Shown here: in pieces, positions 44,130 through 53,208 of the stretch | Layout of the letters: each line of letters opens with the position of its first letter | How positions within the stretch are numbered: the first letter of the stretch is position 1 | Source of the DNA: Antarctobacter heliothermus | GTDB taxonomy: Bacteria; Pseudomonadota; Alphaproteobacteria; Rhodobacterales; Rhodobacteraceae | DNA: 64,000 bases | Direction: 5' to 3' | Assembly (NCBI RefSeq): GCF_002237555.1 | Contig: NZ_CP022540.1 | Span: 4,159,001-4,223,000, forward strand | Program-made: the position numbers and the translations under genes | The notes under the pieces: model-generated | The model's input: only the letters and a program-made list of their open reading frames with translations | The model's database searches: none | What the model was told of the DNA's origin: nothing

Positions 44130-44735
44130 ATGCTTGTTCGACGTGTCATTGCTGTTCTCTGCGCCCTTGGCTCAGTGGCCACACTGGCCGTTGGCGAAAC
44201 GCGCACCGAGGCCGAAGAAGAGGCGCTGGCGCGCATCTACGACCATCCCGGCCCGGTCCATATCATCCCGAACGACGCACTGCCGCCGGGCCTGTTGCCC
44301 ACGTTGCATGTGCGCAGTTCCGATCCGGCGATGAACCGCGCCTTTGCACAGGCGCGCGCGTCCCTGCCTGCTGCTCTGGCCGCCACGGAAAAGAGTAATG
44401 GCTGGTTCTCGCCCTCGCTGGCGCTGTATATCGCGGTCTTCGTGAACGCGCCCGGCACCCCGATCGAATTTGTCTGGGTCGACAGCATCCAGCGCGATGG
44501 CAAGGGCTATCGCGGCAAACTGGCCGGGTCTGCGCGGTTTCTGCAGGACAATCGCCTGCGCGCGCCGATCAGCTTTCTCAACCCACAGATCGCCGATTGG
44601 GCGGTACAGGCCGAAGACGGCCGCTACTACGGGTACTTCACCACCCGCGCGCGTCTGCCCTCTCTGGACGAGCCGCTGGCGGCGAAGTTGCGCGCCCTGC
44701 TGGTGGGCAATCCCGTCCCCGCCCTTTGGAAATGA
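44130..44735 (+). CDS. Secreted DUF2314-like protein
   Basis: A 201-residue protein with a signal peptide (MLVRRVIAVLCALGSVATLAVG) after GGAAGGA. The mature domain contains DPAMNRAFAQARASLPAAL followed by VNAPGTPIEFVWVDSIQRDGKG, which matches the DUF2314 (YegJ-type) pattern of an N-terminal ARxxLP helix and a central FVWV strand. Likely periplasmic, function unknown. The VOC gene starts 4 bp after its stop, so the two are probably cotranslated. Confidence 0.65.
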   Translation: MLVRRVIAVLCALGSVATLAVGETRTEAEEEALARIYDHPGPVHIIPNDALPPGLLPTLHVRSSDPAMNRAFAQARASLPAALAATEKSNGWFSPSLALYIAVFVNAPGTPIEFVWVDSIQRDGKGYRGKLAGSARFLQDNRLRAPISFLNPQIADWAVQAEDGRYYGYFTTRARLPSLDEPLAAKLRALLVGNPVPALWK

Positions 44736-44739
44736 CACG

Positions 44740-45126
44740 ATGCACCTTGCCCTGATTGCGATCCTTGTGCCGACTTATGAGGACGGGTTGGCGTTTTTTG
44801 TCGATCAACTGGGATTCGAGGTGATCGAGGACACCGACATGGGCGGCGGCAAACGCTGGGTCCGGGTCGCCCCGCCCGGAGCACAGACCCAGTTCCTGTT
44901 GGCGCGCGCCGTGGACGACCAGCGCGCGTATATCGGACAGCAGGGCGGTGGGCGTGTCTGGCTGTTTCTGCATACCGACGATTTCGACCGCGACCACGCC
45001 GCGATGAGCGCCGCAGGTGTGGCCTTTGCCGAGGCCCCGCGCCATGAACCCTATGGCACCGTCGCCGTTTTTACCGATCCGTTCGGCAACCGCTGGGACC
45101 TGATCGAACCTGCGGCGGCAGACTAA
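44740..45126 (+). CDS. VOC family protein
   Basis: A 128-residue single glyoxalase/bleomycin-resistance-type domain: the first beta-alpha unit LIAILVPTYEDGLAFFVDQLGFEV, and the last GTVAVFTDPFGNRWDLIEP with the terminal Glu metal ligand. The starting strand lacks the usual metal histidine (ALIAIL), so metal binding may differ. Likely cytoplasmic. Substrate unknown; related small proteins are annotated as glyoxalase or antibiotic-binding. It directly follows the DUF2314-like gene. Confidence 0.85.
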   Translation: MHLALIAILVPTYEDGLAFFVDQLGFEVIEDTDMGGGKRWVRVAPPGAQTQFLLARAVDDQRAYIGQQGGGRVWLFLHTDDFDRDHAAMSAAGVAFAEAPRHEPYGTVAVFTDPFGNRWDLIEPAAAD

Positions 45127-45227
45127 CGCACGCGTCCTGGCTCTTTGCATCTATTCCGTCCACACGGCGCATTTTCCGCTTGCCCCCCCGGACGACAAAC
45201 GCTAAATCCCCGCTCACCATTTGGCAC

Positions 45228-45302
45228 GCGGGCGTAGCTCAGGGGTAGAGCATAACCTTGCCAAGGTTAGGGTCGGGCGTTCGAATCGCCTCGCCCGCTC
45301 CA
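45228..45302 (+). tRNA. tRNA-Gly (GCC), first copy
   Basis: A complete cloverleaf: acceptor stem GCGGGCG pairing with CGCCCGC, D-arm AGCTCAGGGGTAGAGC, anticodon stem-loop TAACC-TTGCCAA-GGTTA with anticodon GCC, and T-arm GGGCG-TTCGAAT-CGCCT. Discriminator base T at 45299 and encoded CCA at 45300-45302. It is identical to the second copy 71 bp downstream. Confidence 0.97.
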
Positions 45303-45370
45303 AATGGCCGGTCTTTCCGGACGGTTACCCACCGTCTTTACCCAAGGGACCGGGACGACAGGATGGATAT

Positions 45371-45445
45371 GCGGGCGTAGCTCAGGGGTAGAGCATAACC
45401 TTGCCAAGGTTAGGGTCGGGCGTTCGAATCGCCTCGCCCGCTCCA
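45371..45445 (+). tRNA. tRNA-Gly (GCC), second copy
   Basis: Sequence identical to the first copy over the full 72-nt body plus encoded CCA (45443-45445), anticodon GCC. The 68-bp spacer between the two CCA-ended genes has no separate promoter that I can define, so they are probably cotranscribed. Confidence 0.97.
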
Positions 45446-45532
45446 TCCACCTCTCTCTGGTTTACAGGATGTCCGGTTTACAAGTCGCATGTCGCTGGTT
45501 AGCGTCAGGGCGCTTTTCTCCGGAGTCACCTT

Positions 45533-46585
45533 ATGAAAACCCTTGTCCGCGCCATCTTTCTCACGCTGGTTGCCGCAACCGCGCATGCCGAGCCCATGAG
45601 CTTTGCCTTGCGTGGCAATGGCGGCAATTGCAACGGCTGCGAATGGATCGCCGCCACAGGTGAAATCACGGCGGACACACCTCAAGCGCTCAGAGAGTAC
45701 ATCGGCGACAGGGATCGGCTTTTTGCCGAAGTGATGTTCGACTCACCCGGTGGAAACCTTGGGGCCGCGATTGAGGTCGGGCGCATCCTGCGCGCAGCCC
45801 AAGCCCGCACATCCGTCGGTCGTAGTGCTCCGATGGAAGGTCTGCCGCAGTGGCACGAACGGCGTGACGGTGGCCGCTGCGCCTCCGCATGCGTTTTCGC
45901 GCTGCTCGGCGGTAGCACCCGTTGGGCCGAAGGCGGCGAACTGGGCGTCCACCAGTTCTATACCCCCACCGGCTCGAATATCCCCACGGCGGCCACGCAG
46001 CAGATCATGGGGCAGATCGTCCTTTACCTGATCGAAATGGGCATTAGCCCCGAATTTCTGACCCTCGCCAGCAAGATCCCCGGCGACCGGATGCACTACC
46101 TGACCGAAGCGGAATTGGACCGGCTGGGCATCGCCACGTCCAGCAGCCTGTCCCCCCTGCGACTGGAAGTTGGCGATGGCGGGCTTGTGGCCCGCTGGGA
46201 CGCGTTGGACGATGACGGCAGCCTGTCCCGCGCGCAGAGCCTGCGCTGTTCACGCGCGCAGGGCGGCTGGCTGCTCTCGGTTCTGCACACCGGGGTTGGT
46301 GCGAGCAATGGCGTCCCTGACCGCACAATAGGCGCGCCGGATATGCATATCGCTTTGGGCGACCGCGTTGTTCCCCTCTCGTTCGACAATGTTGCCGTGC
46401 TTGGACCGACAGGGACGGACTATACAATTTCGGTGCACCTGCCGGTTGATCTATACCGGCACGCCGGCCAGAATCTGCGCTTTGTCACCAACGAGATGCG
46501 AAACTTCTTCATGGTTCTGTCCGCCACCGGCACGGTGCCCGACGCCGCCACCCTCGACGTCCTGACCCGCGCCTGCGGGGACTAA
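45533..46585 (+). CDS. Periplasmic ClpP/SppA-like protein (COG3904 type)
   Basis: A 350-residue exported protein (signal MKTLVRAIFLTLVAATAHA). The first 170 residues form a COG3904-type protease-like domain: VMFDSPGGNLGAAIEVGRIL (oxyanion Gly-Gly), CASACVFALLGG with candidate nucleophile Ser118 flanked by cysteines, and GELGVHQFYTP with His140. Together these resemble the ClpP/SppA serine-histidine arrangement. The C-terminal half (about 200-350) is a beta-rich domain ending LDVLTRACGD. It shares the first domain with the 878-residue protein at 25515. The CxSAC context might make the Ser redox-gated. Substrate unknown. Confidence 0.75.
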   Translation: MKTLVRAIFLTLVAATAHAEPMSFALRGNGGNCNGCEWIAATGEITADTPQALREYIGDRDRLFAEVMFDSPGGNLGAAIEVGRILRAAQARTSVGRSAPMEGLPQWHERRDGGRCASACVFALLGGSTRWAEGGELGVHQFYTPTGSNIPTAATQQIMGQIVLYLIEMGISPEFLTLASKIPGDRMHYLTEAELDRLGIATSSSLSPLRLEVGDGGLVARWDALDDDGSLSRAQSLRCSRAQGGWLLSVLHTGVGASNGVPDRTIGAPDMHIALGDRVVPLSFDNVAVLGPTGTDYTISVHLPVDLYRHAGQNLRFVTNEMRNFFMVLSATGTVPDAATLDVLTRACGD

Positions 46586-46672
46586 GCGCCACGGCATCCG
46601 CAATTCGCGCCGCCGCCCCTTTGCCTACCCTGCGCCCGCCCCTATAAGGCGCGGACCACAGGGGAACACACC

Positions 46673-47260
46673 ATGCGCATCGCCAAGATCACCCGCACAA
46701 CCGCCGAGACCGACATCAATGTTGAATTGAACCTCGATGGCACCGGCGTCTACGACAACCAGACCGGCGTCGGTTTTTTCGATCACATGCTGGATCAACT
46801 GTCACGCCATGCGCTGATCGACATGACGGTGCGCGCGACAGGCGATCTGCACATCGACGATCACCACACGGTTGAGGATGTCGGTATTGCCATCGGTCAG
46901 GCATTGACGCAGGCGATGGGCGACAAGACGGGTATCGTGCGCTACGGTTCGTGCCTGTTGCCGATGGATGACGCCCTGGTGCGCGCGGCGCTGGATCTGT
47001 CGGCGCGCCCTTTCCTGATCTGGAACGTGGACCTGCCGACGCAAAAGATCGGCACCTTCGACACCGAACTGGTGCGCGAGTTCTTTCAGGCGCTCAGCAC
47101 CCACGGCGGCATCACCCTACACATCGACATGTTGCACGGGGTAAACAGCCACCACATCGCAGAGGCGGCGTTCAAGGCCGTTGCGCGCGCCCTGCGGGAT
47201 GCGCTGGAAACCGACCCGCGCAAGGCGGATGCGGTGCCTTCGACCAAGGGCGCGCTATAG
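46673..47260 (+). CDS. hisB: Imidazoleglycerol-phosphate dehydratase
   Basis: A 195-residue enzyme with the duplicated half-barrel signatures: [37 protein letters not shown] block ([14 protein letters not shown]), and the second metal motif [19 protein letters not shown]. The histidines bind Mn. It dehydrates imidazoleglycerol phosphate to imidazoleacetol phosphate, step 6 of histidine synthesis. This is the monofunctional dehydratase without the phosphatase domain of E. coli HisB. hisH follows after 61 bp. Confidence 0.97.
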   Translation: MRIAKITRTTAETDINVELNLDGTGVYDNQTGVGFFDHMLDQLSRHALIDMTVRATGDLHIDDHHTVEDVGIAIGQALTQAMGDKTGIVRYGSCLLPMDDALVRAALDLSARPFLIWNVDLPTQKIGTFDTELVREFFQALSTHGGITLHIDMLHGVNSHHIAEAAFKAVARALRDALETDPRKADAVPSTKGAL

Positions 47261-47321
47261 GCCGCTTGATCCGCCCTGCCCTTTGCGCAACCAGACGCGC
47301 ACCATTCCACGGGAGCCCGCG

Positions 47322-47957
47322 ATGCTGACGGCAATCATCGACTACGAAAGCGGCAATCTGCATTCCGCCGAAAAGGCGTTTCAAAAGATGGCGGTTGAGA
47401 CCGGTGCAGGTGAGGTGCGCGTCACTGACGACCCTGACGTTGTCGCCGCTGCCGACCGCATCGTGCTACCCGGCGACGGGGCGTTTCCCGCCTGCGCCAG
47501 CGCCTTGCGCGCCTCGGGCTGTTTTCAGGCCATGGTCGAGGCGGTGGAAACCCGGGGTCGGCCGTTCCTAGGTATCTGCGTCGGAATGCAACTCATGGCC
47601 CGCAAGGGGCATGAGTACACCGAAACGCCCGGCCTTGGCTGGATCGACGGTGAGGTTGAACGGATCACTCCCGATAGCGCGGCGCTGAAAGTGCCCCACA
47701 TGGGCTGGAACGATCTGGTCATCGACCGCCCGCATCCGGTGTTGGACGGCATCGCCACCGGCGAACACGCCTACTTCGTGCATTCCTACCAGATGCGTGT
47801 TCAGGATGCCGCCCAGCGCGTCGCGCATGTCGACTATGGGGGCGATGTCACCGCCATCGTCGCGCATGACACAATGATCGGGTTTCAGTTCCATCCGGAA
47901 AAAAGCGCCGCAGCGGGGCTGCGCATGATCGCCAATTTCCTGACGTGGCGCCCCTGA
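47322..47957 (+). CDS. hisH: Imidazole glycerol phosphate synthase, glutamine amidotransferase subunit
   Basis: The 211-residue class I glutamine amidotransferase opens TAIIDYESGNLHSAEKAF. The nucleophile cysteine lies in PFLGICVGMQLM, the oxyanion segment precedes it, and the catalytic His-Glu pair is in GFQFHPEKS. It supplies ammonia to HisF for making imidazole glycerol phosphate and AICAR. It lies downstream of hisB; hisA and hisF follow beyond a pair of opposite-strand genes. A terminator hairpin lies 66 bp after its stop. Confidence 0.97.
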   Translation: MLTAIIDYESGNLHSAEKAFQKMAVETGAGEVRVTDDPDVVAAADRIVLPGDGAFPACASALRASGCFQAMVEAVETRGRPFLGICVGMQLMARKGHEYTETPGLGWIDGEVERITPDSAALKVPHMGWNDLVIDRPHPVLDGIATGEHAYFVHSYQMRVQDAAQRVAHVDYGGDVTAIVAHDTMIGFQFHPEKSAAAGLRMIANFLTWRP

Positions 47958-48023
47958 GGACCAGAGCCGGAATTCGGTTTTTTCTCTGTCGGAATACAAA
48001 AAAAATTAGGCCGCAGGCGGGGC

Positions 48024-48053
48024 GGATCATGCCAAACACCTTTGGCATGATCC
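48024..48053. terminator. Bidirectional terminator between hisH and DUF2147 gene
   Basis: A perfect 13-bp stem (GGATCATGCCAAA and its complement) with loop CACC lies between two convergent stop codons. On the plus strand it is followed by CCCTTTC; on the minus strand a run of eight T occurs further on. It should prevent collision of the two transcripts. Confidence 0.8.
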
Positions 48054-48068
48054 CCTTTCACCTTGGTA

Positions 48069-48461
48069 TCAGTTCACGCGCGTCCAGGTCTGTCCGTCGC
48101 ACACCAGTGCCTTGCAGCCGGTCACGCGCAGCGTGTTGCCCGACAGTTTGGCCTTGGCGTTCGCGGTGACGTTCAGCAGCGGAACAAAGACGGTTCCGCC
48201 GTCATAATTCCCGCTGCTGCCGGGTTTGAGATCCCAGAACAGGCGCTTGCCGACGTTGGCGGTTTTCACCGCGTTGCCTTGGGCGTCAAAGGCCTTGACC
48301 ACGGTTCCGCATAGCGCCGCGCCGCAGGTGGCAATCTGAATATGACTTGTCAGGTTCTTACGATCCGGTTCAGTCTTCCAAAGGCCAACAGCCGGATCTG
48401 CGAAGGCTGGAGCCGCCAAGCTGACGAACACCAGGGGGGCGAGCAGGCGAAAACGGGTCAT
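48069..48461 (-). CDS. DUF2147 family secreted protein, copy 1
   Basis: Start at 48461 (MTRFRLLAPLVFVSLAAPAFA) gives a signal peptide and a 130-residue product. The mature domain begins DPAVGLWKTEPDRKNLTSHIQIATC and ends VTGCKALVCDGQTWTRV, with the GLWKTE and C-terminal QTWTRV blocks and paired cysteines typical of DUF2147, a periplasmic beta-barrel-like fold resembling lipocalins. Function unknown. It is the tandem paralogue of the gene at 48582. Confidence 0.85.
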   Translation of the reverse strand: MTRFRLLAPLVFVSLAAPAFADPAVGLWKTEPDRKNLTSHIQIATCGAALCGTVVKAFDAQGNAVKTANVGKRLFWDLKPGSSGNYDGGTVFVPLLNVTANAKAKLSGNTLRVTGCKALVCDGQTWTRVN

Positions 48462-48581
48462 GGGCAAACATTCCTTTGCACTAGAGTACCAACTCGCTGG
48501 CATATGGCCCCGCAAAGTGCAAAATCCAGTGGCTTCAAACCCGCCCATGAAAATAATTCGGGGCGGGCCTGTCAGAGGCGC

Positions 48582-48965
48582 TTACTGCACCCGGCTCCAT
48601 GTCTGGGCCGAACAGATCAGCCCGCCCGCCACGCAGCCGCGCAGCTTCAGACTGTTGCCGTTCAGGGTCATTTTTCCGATGTAGATCTTGTTATTGGACG
48701 GACGCCAGACATTGCCCGCGTATTTGCCACCGCCACTGGGCGCCATGTCGATGACCAGCTTCTTGCCCTTGTTCGACGAATTGTACTCCCCCTGCGCGTT
48801 GAACGTGCGCGAGATCACGCCGCACAGCTTGGCACCGCAAGGAGCCATGGTGACGTGGGCATAGCTGCCGTCATCGGTTTCGGTTTTCCACACACCCTCG
48901 ATCGGGTCGGCGGCGGCCACCCCTGCGATCACGCTCAGTACCGCTGCAACCTTTACAATCTTCAT
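48582..48965 (-). CDS. DUF2147 family secreted protein, copy 2
   Basis: A 127-residue protein with signal peptide (MKIVKVAAVLSVIAGVAA) and mature start DPIEGVWKTETDDGSYAHV. It shares with copy 1 the VWKTE opening, the MAPCGAKLCGV cysteine pair, a central GG(K/N)Y segment and the C-terminal CSAQTWSRVQ. The two genes are separated by 120 bp on the same strand and evidently arose by duplication. Periplasmic, role unknown. Confidence 0.88.
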   Translation of the reverse strand: MKIVKVAAVLSVIAGVAAADPIEGVWKTETDDGSYAHVTMAPCGAKLCGVISRTFNAQGEYNSSNKGKKLVIDMAPSGGGKYAGNVWRPSNNKIYIGKMTLNGNSLKLRGCVAGGLICSAQTWSRVQ

Positions 48966-49099
48966 CCCGGTCTCCTCCCGTTTTGACAGTTTGGACTGTG
49001 ACGGCTCTGCGACGCACCGATCAAGCGTGACGCAGGGTCGGCTTGCGTCTGTCGTGGCGTCATAATAAGGCGCGGGAAATCTCTGGAAGGGCAGCTTAC

Positions 49100-49822
49100 A
49101 TGATCCTCTACCCTGCGATCGACCTGAAGGACGGCAATGCCGTACGCCTGTTGCGCGGCGACATGGACAAGGCGACCGTCTTTAACGAAGACCCCGCTGC
49201 ACAGGCGCTGGAATTTGTCGCCAAGGGCTGTGAGTGGCTGCACCTTGTCGACCTGAACGGTGCTTTCGCTGGCGCACCGGTGAATGCCGCCGCCGTCGAG
49301 GCGATTTTGGAACAGTGCAAGACACCCACCCAGCTGGGCGGCGGCATCCGTGACATGGCCACCATCGAGATGTGGCTGTCCAAGGGGCTGGCACGGGTGA
49401 TCCTTGGCACCGTGGCGGTCGAACGCCCCGAACTGGTACGCGAGGCGGCCCGCGCCTTTCCCGGTCAGGTCGCCGTGGGCATCGACGCCAAGGATGGCCG
49501 CGTCGCCACCAAGGGCTGGGCCGAGGTGACGCAGGTTGATGCCGTCGATCTGGCGCGCAGCTATGAGGACGCAGGCGTAGCCGCGATCATCTATACCGAC
49601 ATCAACCGCGATGGCGCGATGCAAGGCCCCAATGTCGAGGCGACAGCCGCGCTGGCCAATGCCGTGACCATCCCGGTCATCGCCTCGGGCGGCGTGTCCT
49701 CCATCGCCGACCTCAAGGCGTTGCGCGATTGCGGCGCGCCGCTGAACGGGGCCATTTCCGGCCGCGCTCTATACGACGGCGCGATTGACCTCAAAGAGGC
49801 GCTGGATACCCTCAAGGGCTGA
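49100..49822 (+). CDS. hisA: ProFAR isomerase
   Basis: The ATG at 49100 gives 240 residues opening [20 protein letters not shown], with the first catalytic Asp in AIDLKDG. The barrel contains [24 protein letters not shown] phosphate loop residues (QLGGGIRD) and the second catalytic Asp in [11 protein letters not shown]; the second phosphate site is VIASGGVSS. It isomerises ProFAR to PRFAR, the step before HisH-HisF. It is separated from hisH by the two DUF2147 genes on the other strand. Confidence 0.97.
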   Translation: MILYPAIDLKDGNAVRLLRGDMDKATVFNEDPAAQALEFVAKGCEWLHLVDLNGAFAGAPVNAAAVEAILEQCKTPTQLGGGIRDMATIEMWLSKGLARVILGTVAVERPELVREAARAFPGQVAVGIDAKDGRVATKGWAEVTQVDAVDLARSYEDAGVAAIIYTDINRDGAMQGPNVEATAALANAVTIPVIASGGVSSIADLKALRDCGAPLNGAISGRALYDGAIDLKEALDTLKG

Positions 49823-49826
49823 GCGG

Positions 49827-50276
49827 CTACATGCCCGCCGCCGCCCCTGTCAGCTTTTTCAGCGCGCCCTGCATCATCGCGATATAGGGCGCGTCCTCTG
49901 CAATCCCCTCCAGCGCGGTCAGCTCTGCCGGATCGGCATAGGCCAGCCACGTCTGGCCGTCCGCATCGCTGTAGACCAGCACACGCAGCGGCAGCAACAG
50001 ACCGGCCTCAATGTCATCCTGCATGGCAGGTGTGCCCAGCTTGGGATTGCCAAAGATCAGCAACTGCGCCGGGGCCAGTTCCATATCGACGCTCATCGCG
50101 CCGCCCGTGTGATCGACCCGGGCAAAGACCGTGGCCCCTGCCCCTTCAACGGCGGCCTGCAGCGCGTCCATGACCTCTGGCACTGGCGCATCGGCCTTTA
50201 CCTTCAGGGTCTCGCCCATGACCATGGCCGGAAGTCCGGCCAGTACGACCGCCGCTGCTGTCATCATCTTGCGCAT
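49827..50276 (-). CDS. Secreted DUF302 domain protein
   Basis: A 149-residue protein with signal peptide (MRKMMTAAAVVLAGLPAMVMG). The mature part is a DUF302 domain: VMDALQAAVEGAGATVFARVDHTGGA, then the hallmark LLIFGNPKLGTPAMQ and the strand LPLRVLVYSDADGQTWLAY. DUF302 proteins bind small ligands or haem/metal in some cases, but the function is mostly unknown. It lies between hisA and hisF on the opposite strand, its stop 4 bp from the hisA stop. Confidence 0.88.
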   Translation of the reverse strand: MRKMMTAAAVVLAGLPAMVMGETLKVKADAPVPEVMDALQAAVEGAGATVFARVDHTGGAMSVDMELAPAQLLIFGNPKLGTPAMQDDIEAGLLLPLRVLVYSDADGQTWLAYADPAELTALEGIAEDAPYIAMMQGALKKLTGAAAGM

Positions 50277-50418
50277 TCTGTCACTCCTTTGAATTGATTC
50301 TTGGCGTCAGCCTGAGGCATTGGTGCACCTTTGCCCATGAACAACCCGGTGATCCGCGCGTGAGTTCCATTCCAATCGGCCCCTTCCCAACCCGGCCAAT
50401 TCGCGCTACGCGATCTTC

Positions 50419-51177
50419 ATGCTGAAAACCCGTATCATCCCCTGCCTCGATGTCGCTGACGGCCGTGTGGTCAAAGGCGTCAACTTTGTCGATCTGCGCG
50501 ATGCCGGTGACCCGGTCGACGCCGCCCGCGCCTATGACGCCGCCGGCGCGGATGAGATCTGTTTTCTCGACATCCACGCCACCCATGAAAACCGGGGCAC
50601 CATGTTCGACGTGGTCACCCGCACCGCCGAGCAGTGCTTTATCCCGCTGACCGTCGGTGGCGGCGTGCGCACGGTGGCCGATGTCCGCGCCTTGCTGCTC
50701 GCAGGTGCGGACAAGGTGTCGTTCAACTCTGCCGCCGTCGCCAACCCGGATGTGGTGGCAGAGGCCGCCGACCAGTTTGGCAGCCAGTGCATTGTCTGCG
50801 CCATTGACGCCAAAACTGTAGAGCCGGGCCGGTGGGAGATCTTTACCCACGGCGGGCGCAAGTCCACTGGCATTGACGCGGTAGAGTTCGCCAAGATGAT
50901 CGCCGCCAAGGGCGCGGGGGAAATCCTGCTGACCTCCATGGACCGTGACGGCACCAAGGCCGGCTTCAACCTGCCGCTGACCCGCGCAATTGCCGACGCG
51001 GTGGATATTCCCGTCATCGCAAGTGGCGGGGTCGGCACGCTGGATCACCTTGTCGAAGGCGTGACCGAAGGCCATGCCAGCGCCGTGCTCGCCGCGTCGA
51101 TCTTTCACTTTGGCACATTCACTGTGGGACAGGCCAAGGCGCACATGGCAGCCGCCGGTATCCCGGTGCGGATCTGA
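50419..51177 (+). CDS. hisF: Imidazole glycerol phosphate synthase cyclase subunit
   Basis: A 252-residue TIM barrel opening [20 protein letters not shown], with the general acid/base Asp11 in CLDVADGR and the second catalytic Asp in [14 protein letters not shown]. Phosphate loops are [15 protein letters not shown] and [14 protein letters not shown]. It condenses PRFAR with the ammonia from HisH. hisE follows 115 bp on. Length and motifs are entirely standard. Confidence 0.97.
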   Translation: MLKTRIIPCLDVADGRVVKGVNFVDLRDAGDPVDAARAYDAAGADEICFLDIHATHENRGTMFDVVTRTAEQCFIPLTVGGGVRTVADVRALLLAGADKVSFNSAAVANPDVVAEAADQFGSQCIVCAIDAKTVEPGRWEIFTHGGRKSTGIDAVEFAKMIAAKGAGEILLTSMDRDGTKAGFNLPLTRAIADAVDIPVIASGGVGTLDHLVEGVTEGHASAVLAASIFHFGTFTVGQAKAHMAAAGIPVRI

Positions 51178-51292
51178 CAGCGCCGCGTGATCACCAACTT
51201 CCCGGTCACGCAGGAGTGGACCAAGGAACCGCATCGACCCCGGCTTGACACACCATCCTGACCGGCGACCGCCGCTATCGAAGGACCGCACC

Positions 51293-51598
51293 ATGACCCT
51301 AGACGATCTGGAACAGACCATCGCCGCCCGTGCCGCCGCCTCACCTGACGACAGCTGGACCGCGAAACTCCTGGCCAAAGGGCCGGAAAAATGCGCTGAG
51401 AAGTTCGGAGAAGAGGCGGTTGAGGCGATCATCGAGGCGGTGAAGAACGACCGTGAGAAACTGACATCCGAGGCGGCGGATGTGTTGTTTCACCTGCTGG
51501 TCATGCTGAAATCCCGCGATGTGGCACTGGCCGATGTCATGGCCGAACTGGCCCGCCGCCAAGGCACATCGGGCATCGCCGAAAAAGCATCCCGCTAA
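51293..51598 (+). CDS. hisE: Phosphoribosyl-ATP pyrophosphatase
   Basis: The start at 51293 ([22 protein letters not shown]) gives 101 residues, the normal length of stand-alone HisE. It is of the all-alpha MazG-like type with the metal motif [19 protein letters not shown] and the second acidic helix [14 protein letters not shown]. It hydrolyses PR-ATP to PR-AMP, the second step of the pathway. The gene ends the his set here; hisI is not in view. Confidence 0.95.
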   Translation: MTLDDLEQTIAARAAASPDDSWTAKLLAKGPEKCAEKFGEEAVEAIIEAVKNDREKLTSEAADVLFHLLVMLKSRDVALADVMAELARRQGTSGIAEKASR

Positions 51599-51609
51599 CG
51601 GAGACGTCC

Positions 51610-52143
51610 ATGGCCGACCTCAGTTTCACCGGAACGGTTTCCGGGTTGAACCACGCGCGCATTTGCGGACGTCTGCGCAAGCGGCATCAACCGTGGTTGA
51701 TGCGGTGGGGCGTTTTGGTGTGCGTAGGCGTCTACATCGTCCTGCTCATCCTGCTGGTCCTCATCGCCAATCTGACCGGTATGCGCCTGCCAAGCTGGTC
51801 GTCGTATTTACCGCTGGCGGGCCTCTTCGCTGTACTGATCGGCCTCGTCCGCTGGCGTCGCCGCCATGTCTGGGACTCGATCCGCGATGCACCTATCCGC
51901 AGCGCTCCGCAACAGTTCGACCTGACCCCCGAGGGCCTGCATATTCGCGGCGACCTGATCGAAAGCCTGATCCGCTGGCCTGCGGTTCTGGATGTGATCG
52001 AAGACCCCGAGGGACTTTTGCTGTTGACCGGGCAGATGGAATACATCGTCATTCCAACACCCGCCTTCGCGGACCCGGACGCGCTGCGCGCTGCAAAAGC
52101 CGCCTGTGAGGACTGGATCAAAGCGACCCGCGCGCCCATTTGA
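51610..52143 (+). CDS. Membrane protein with YcxB-like domain
   Basis: A 177-residue protein starting 11 bp after hisE with GGAGACG as ribosome site. Two transmembrane helices (about residues 33-57 and 63-82) form a hairpin, followed by a cytoplasmic beta-rich domain of about 90 residues (FDLTPEGLHIRGDLIESLIRW, LLLLTGQMEYIVIPTPAF) that looks like the YcxB-like C-terminal domain, a PH-like fold. Function unknown. Probably read through from hisE. Confidence 0.75.
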   Translation: MADLSFTGTVSGLNHARICGRLRKRHQPWLMRWGVLVCVGVYIVLLILLVLIANLTGMRLPSWSSYLPLAGLFAVLIGLVRWRRRHVWDSIRDAPIRSAPQQFDLTPEGLHIRGDLIESLIRWPAVLDVIEDPEGLLLLTGQMEYIVIPTPAFADPDALRAAKAACEDWIKATRAPI

Positions 52144-52220
52144 TCAAAAAAGCCTACGACACAACGCAACCACAGCGTATCGTCGCGCGTTGCCCGTCAA
52201 ACCGCCTTGAAAGGTCCCCG

Positions 52221-53198
52221 ATGCAAATCTTCAAATGTCCGACCTGCCAAACGCCGCTGTACTTTGACAATGACCGGTGCGCCTGCGGGCAGCAGGTCAG
52301 TTTCGACCCAGAGGCGCAGGTCATGGTCGTCACGTCGGACAGATGCGCCAACCATGCGGCCATCGGTTGTAACTGGCTGCCCGAAACCGACCCCGAGGCC
52401 GAGGGGCTTTGCCGATCCTGTGTCATGACAGAGGTCGTTCCAGACCTGCGAGAGACCGACAACCAGCCGCTCTGGGCGCGTACCGAAGAGGCAAAGCGCT
52501 GGATGCTGGCCAATCTGGCGCGCTGGGGCTGGTTCACCGACGCTGACCCCGGCGACCGCCCGGTGTTCCGCATGCTGTCAGAGGAAACCGCCCATGGCGA
52601 CGCCGAGGTGACCATGGGCCATGCCTTTGGCGTCATCACCATCAACGTGACAGAGGCCAACGAGGCTTTGCGCGCCGAACGGCAGGACCAGTTGGGAGAG
52701 CTGTATCGCACCATGCTGGGCCACATGCGCCACGAGTGCGCGCATTTCCTGTTTGAGCGCCTGTCAAAGGACAAGGGTTTTCTACACGCCTTCCGGCAAT
52801 TGATCGGGGACGAACGCGCCGATTATGCCAAGGCACTGGAACGACACTATTCCGCGCCGCGCGATCCGGGCGAGACCCATGTCACGCCCTACGCCACCGC
52901 CCACCCGCACGAGGACTGGGCCGAAACAGTTGCGCACCTGCTGCACCTGGTCGATCTGGCCGACAGCGCCGCTGCGGTCGGGCTGGCCCTGCCCGGTGGC
53001 CCGGTGCCCGGATATGATGCGTATGCGGACCCCGATACCAATGCCGTGCTCAACCACGCCATCCAGTTGTCGATGGCTGTGACCCATGTGAACCGGGCGC
53101 TGGAACTGCCGGACCTCTACCCCTTTGTCCTGACGCCGCCCGTGCGCAAGAAAATGAGCTTTACCCATCGCCACCTGCGCGTCGCCGCCGCAGAATAG
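52221..53198 (+). CDS. Putative zinc-binding metallopeptidase
   Basis: A 325-residue protein. The N terminus carries zinc-ribbon-like cysteines (CPTCQTPLYF, RCACGQQ) and a second cluster (CANHAAIGC, GLCRSC). The centre contains HECAH within GHMRHECAHFLFERL, an HExxH zincin motif, with a downstream HPHEDWAETVAHLLHL segment that may provide the third ligand. This is the layout of a widespread family (annotated as putative zinc-binding metallopeptidase) of unknown substrate. Cytoplasmic; no signal peptide. Confidence 0.85.
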   Translation: MQIFKCPTCQTPLYFDNDRCACGQQVSFDPEAQVMVVTSDRCANHAAIGCNWLPETDPEAEGLCRSCVMTEVVPDLRETDNQPLWARTEEAKRWMLANLARWGWFTDADPGDRPVFRMLSEETAHGDAEVTMGHAFGVITINVTEANEALRAERQDQLGELYRTMLGHMRHECAHFLFERLSKDKGFLHAFRQLIGDERADYAKALERHYSAPRDPGETHVTPYATAHPHEDWAETVAHLLHLVDLADSAAAVGLALPGGPVPGYDAYADPDTNAVLNHAIQLSMAVTHVNRALELPDLYPFVLTPPVRKKMSFTHRHLRVAAAE

Positions 53199-53208
53199 CT
53201 GATGCCAA

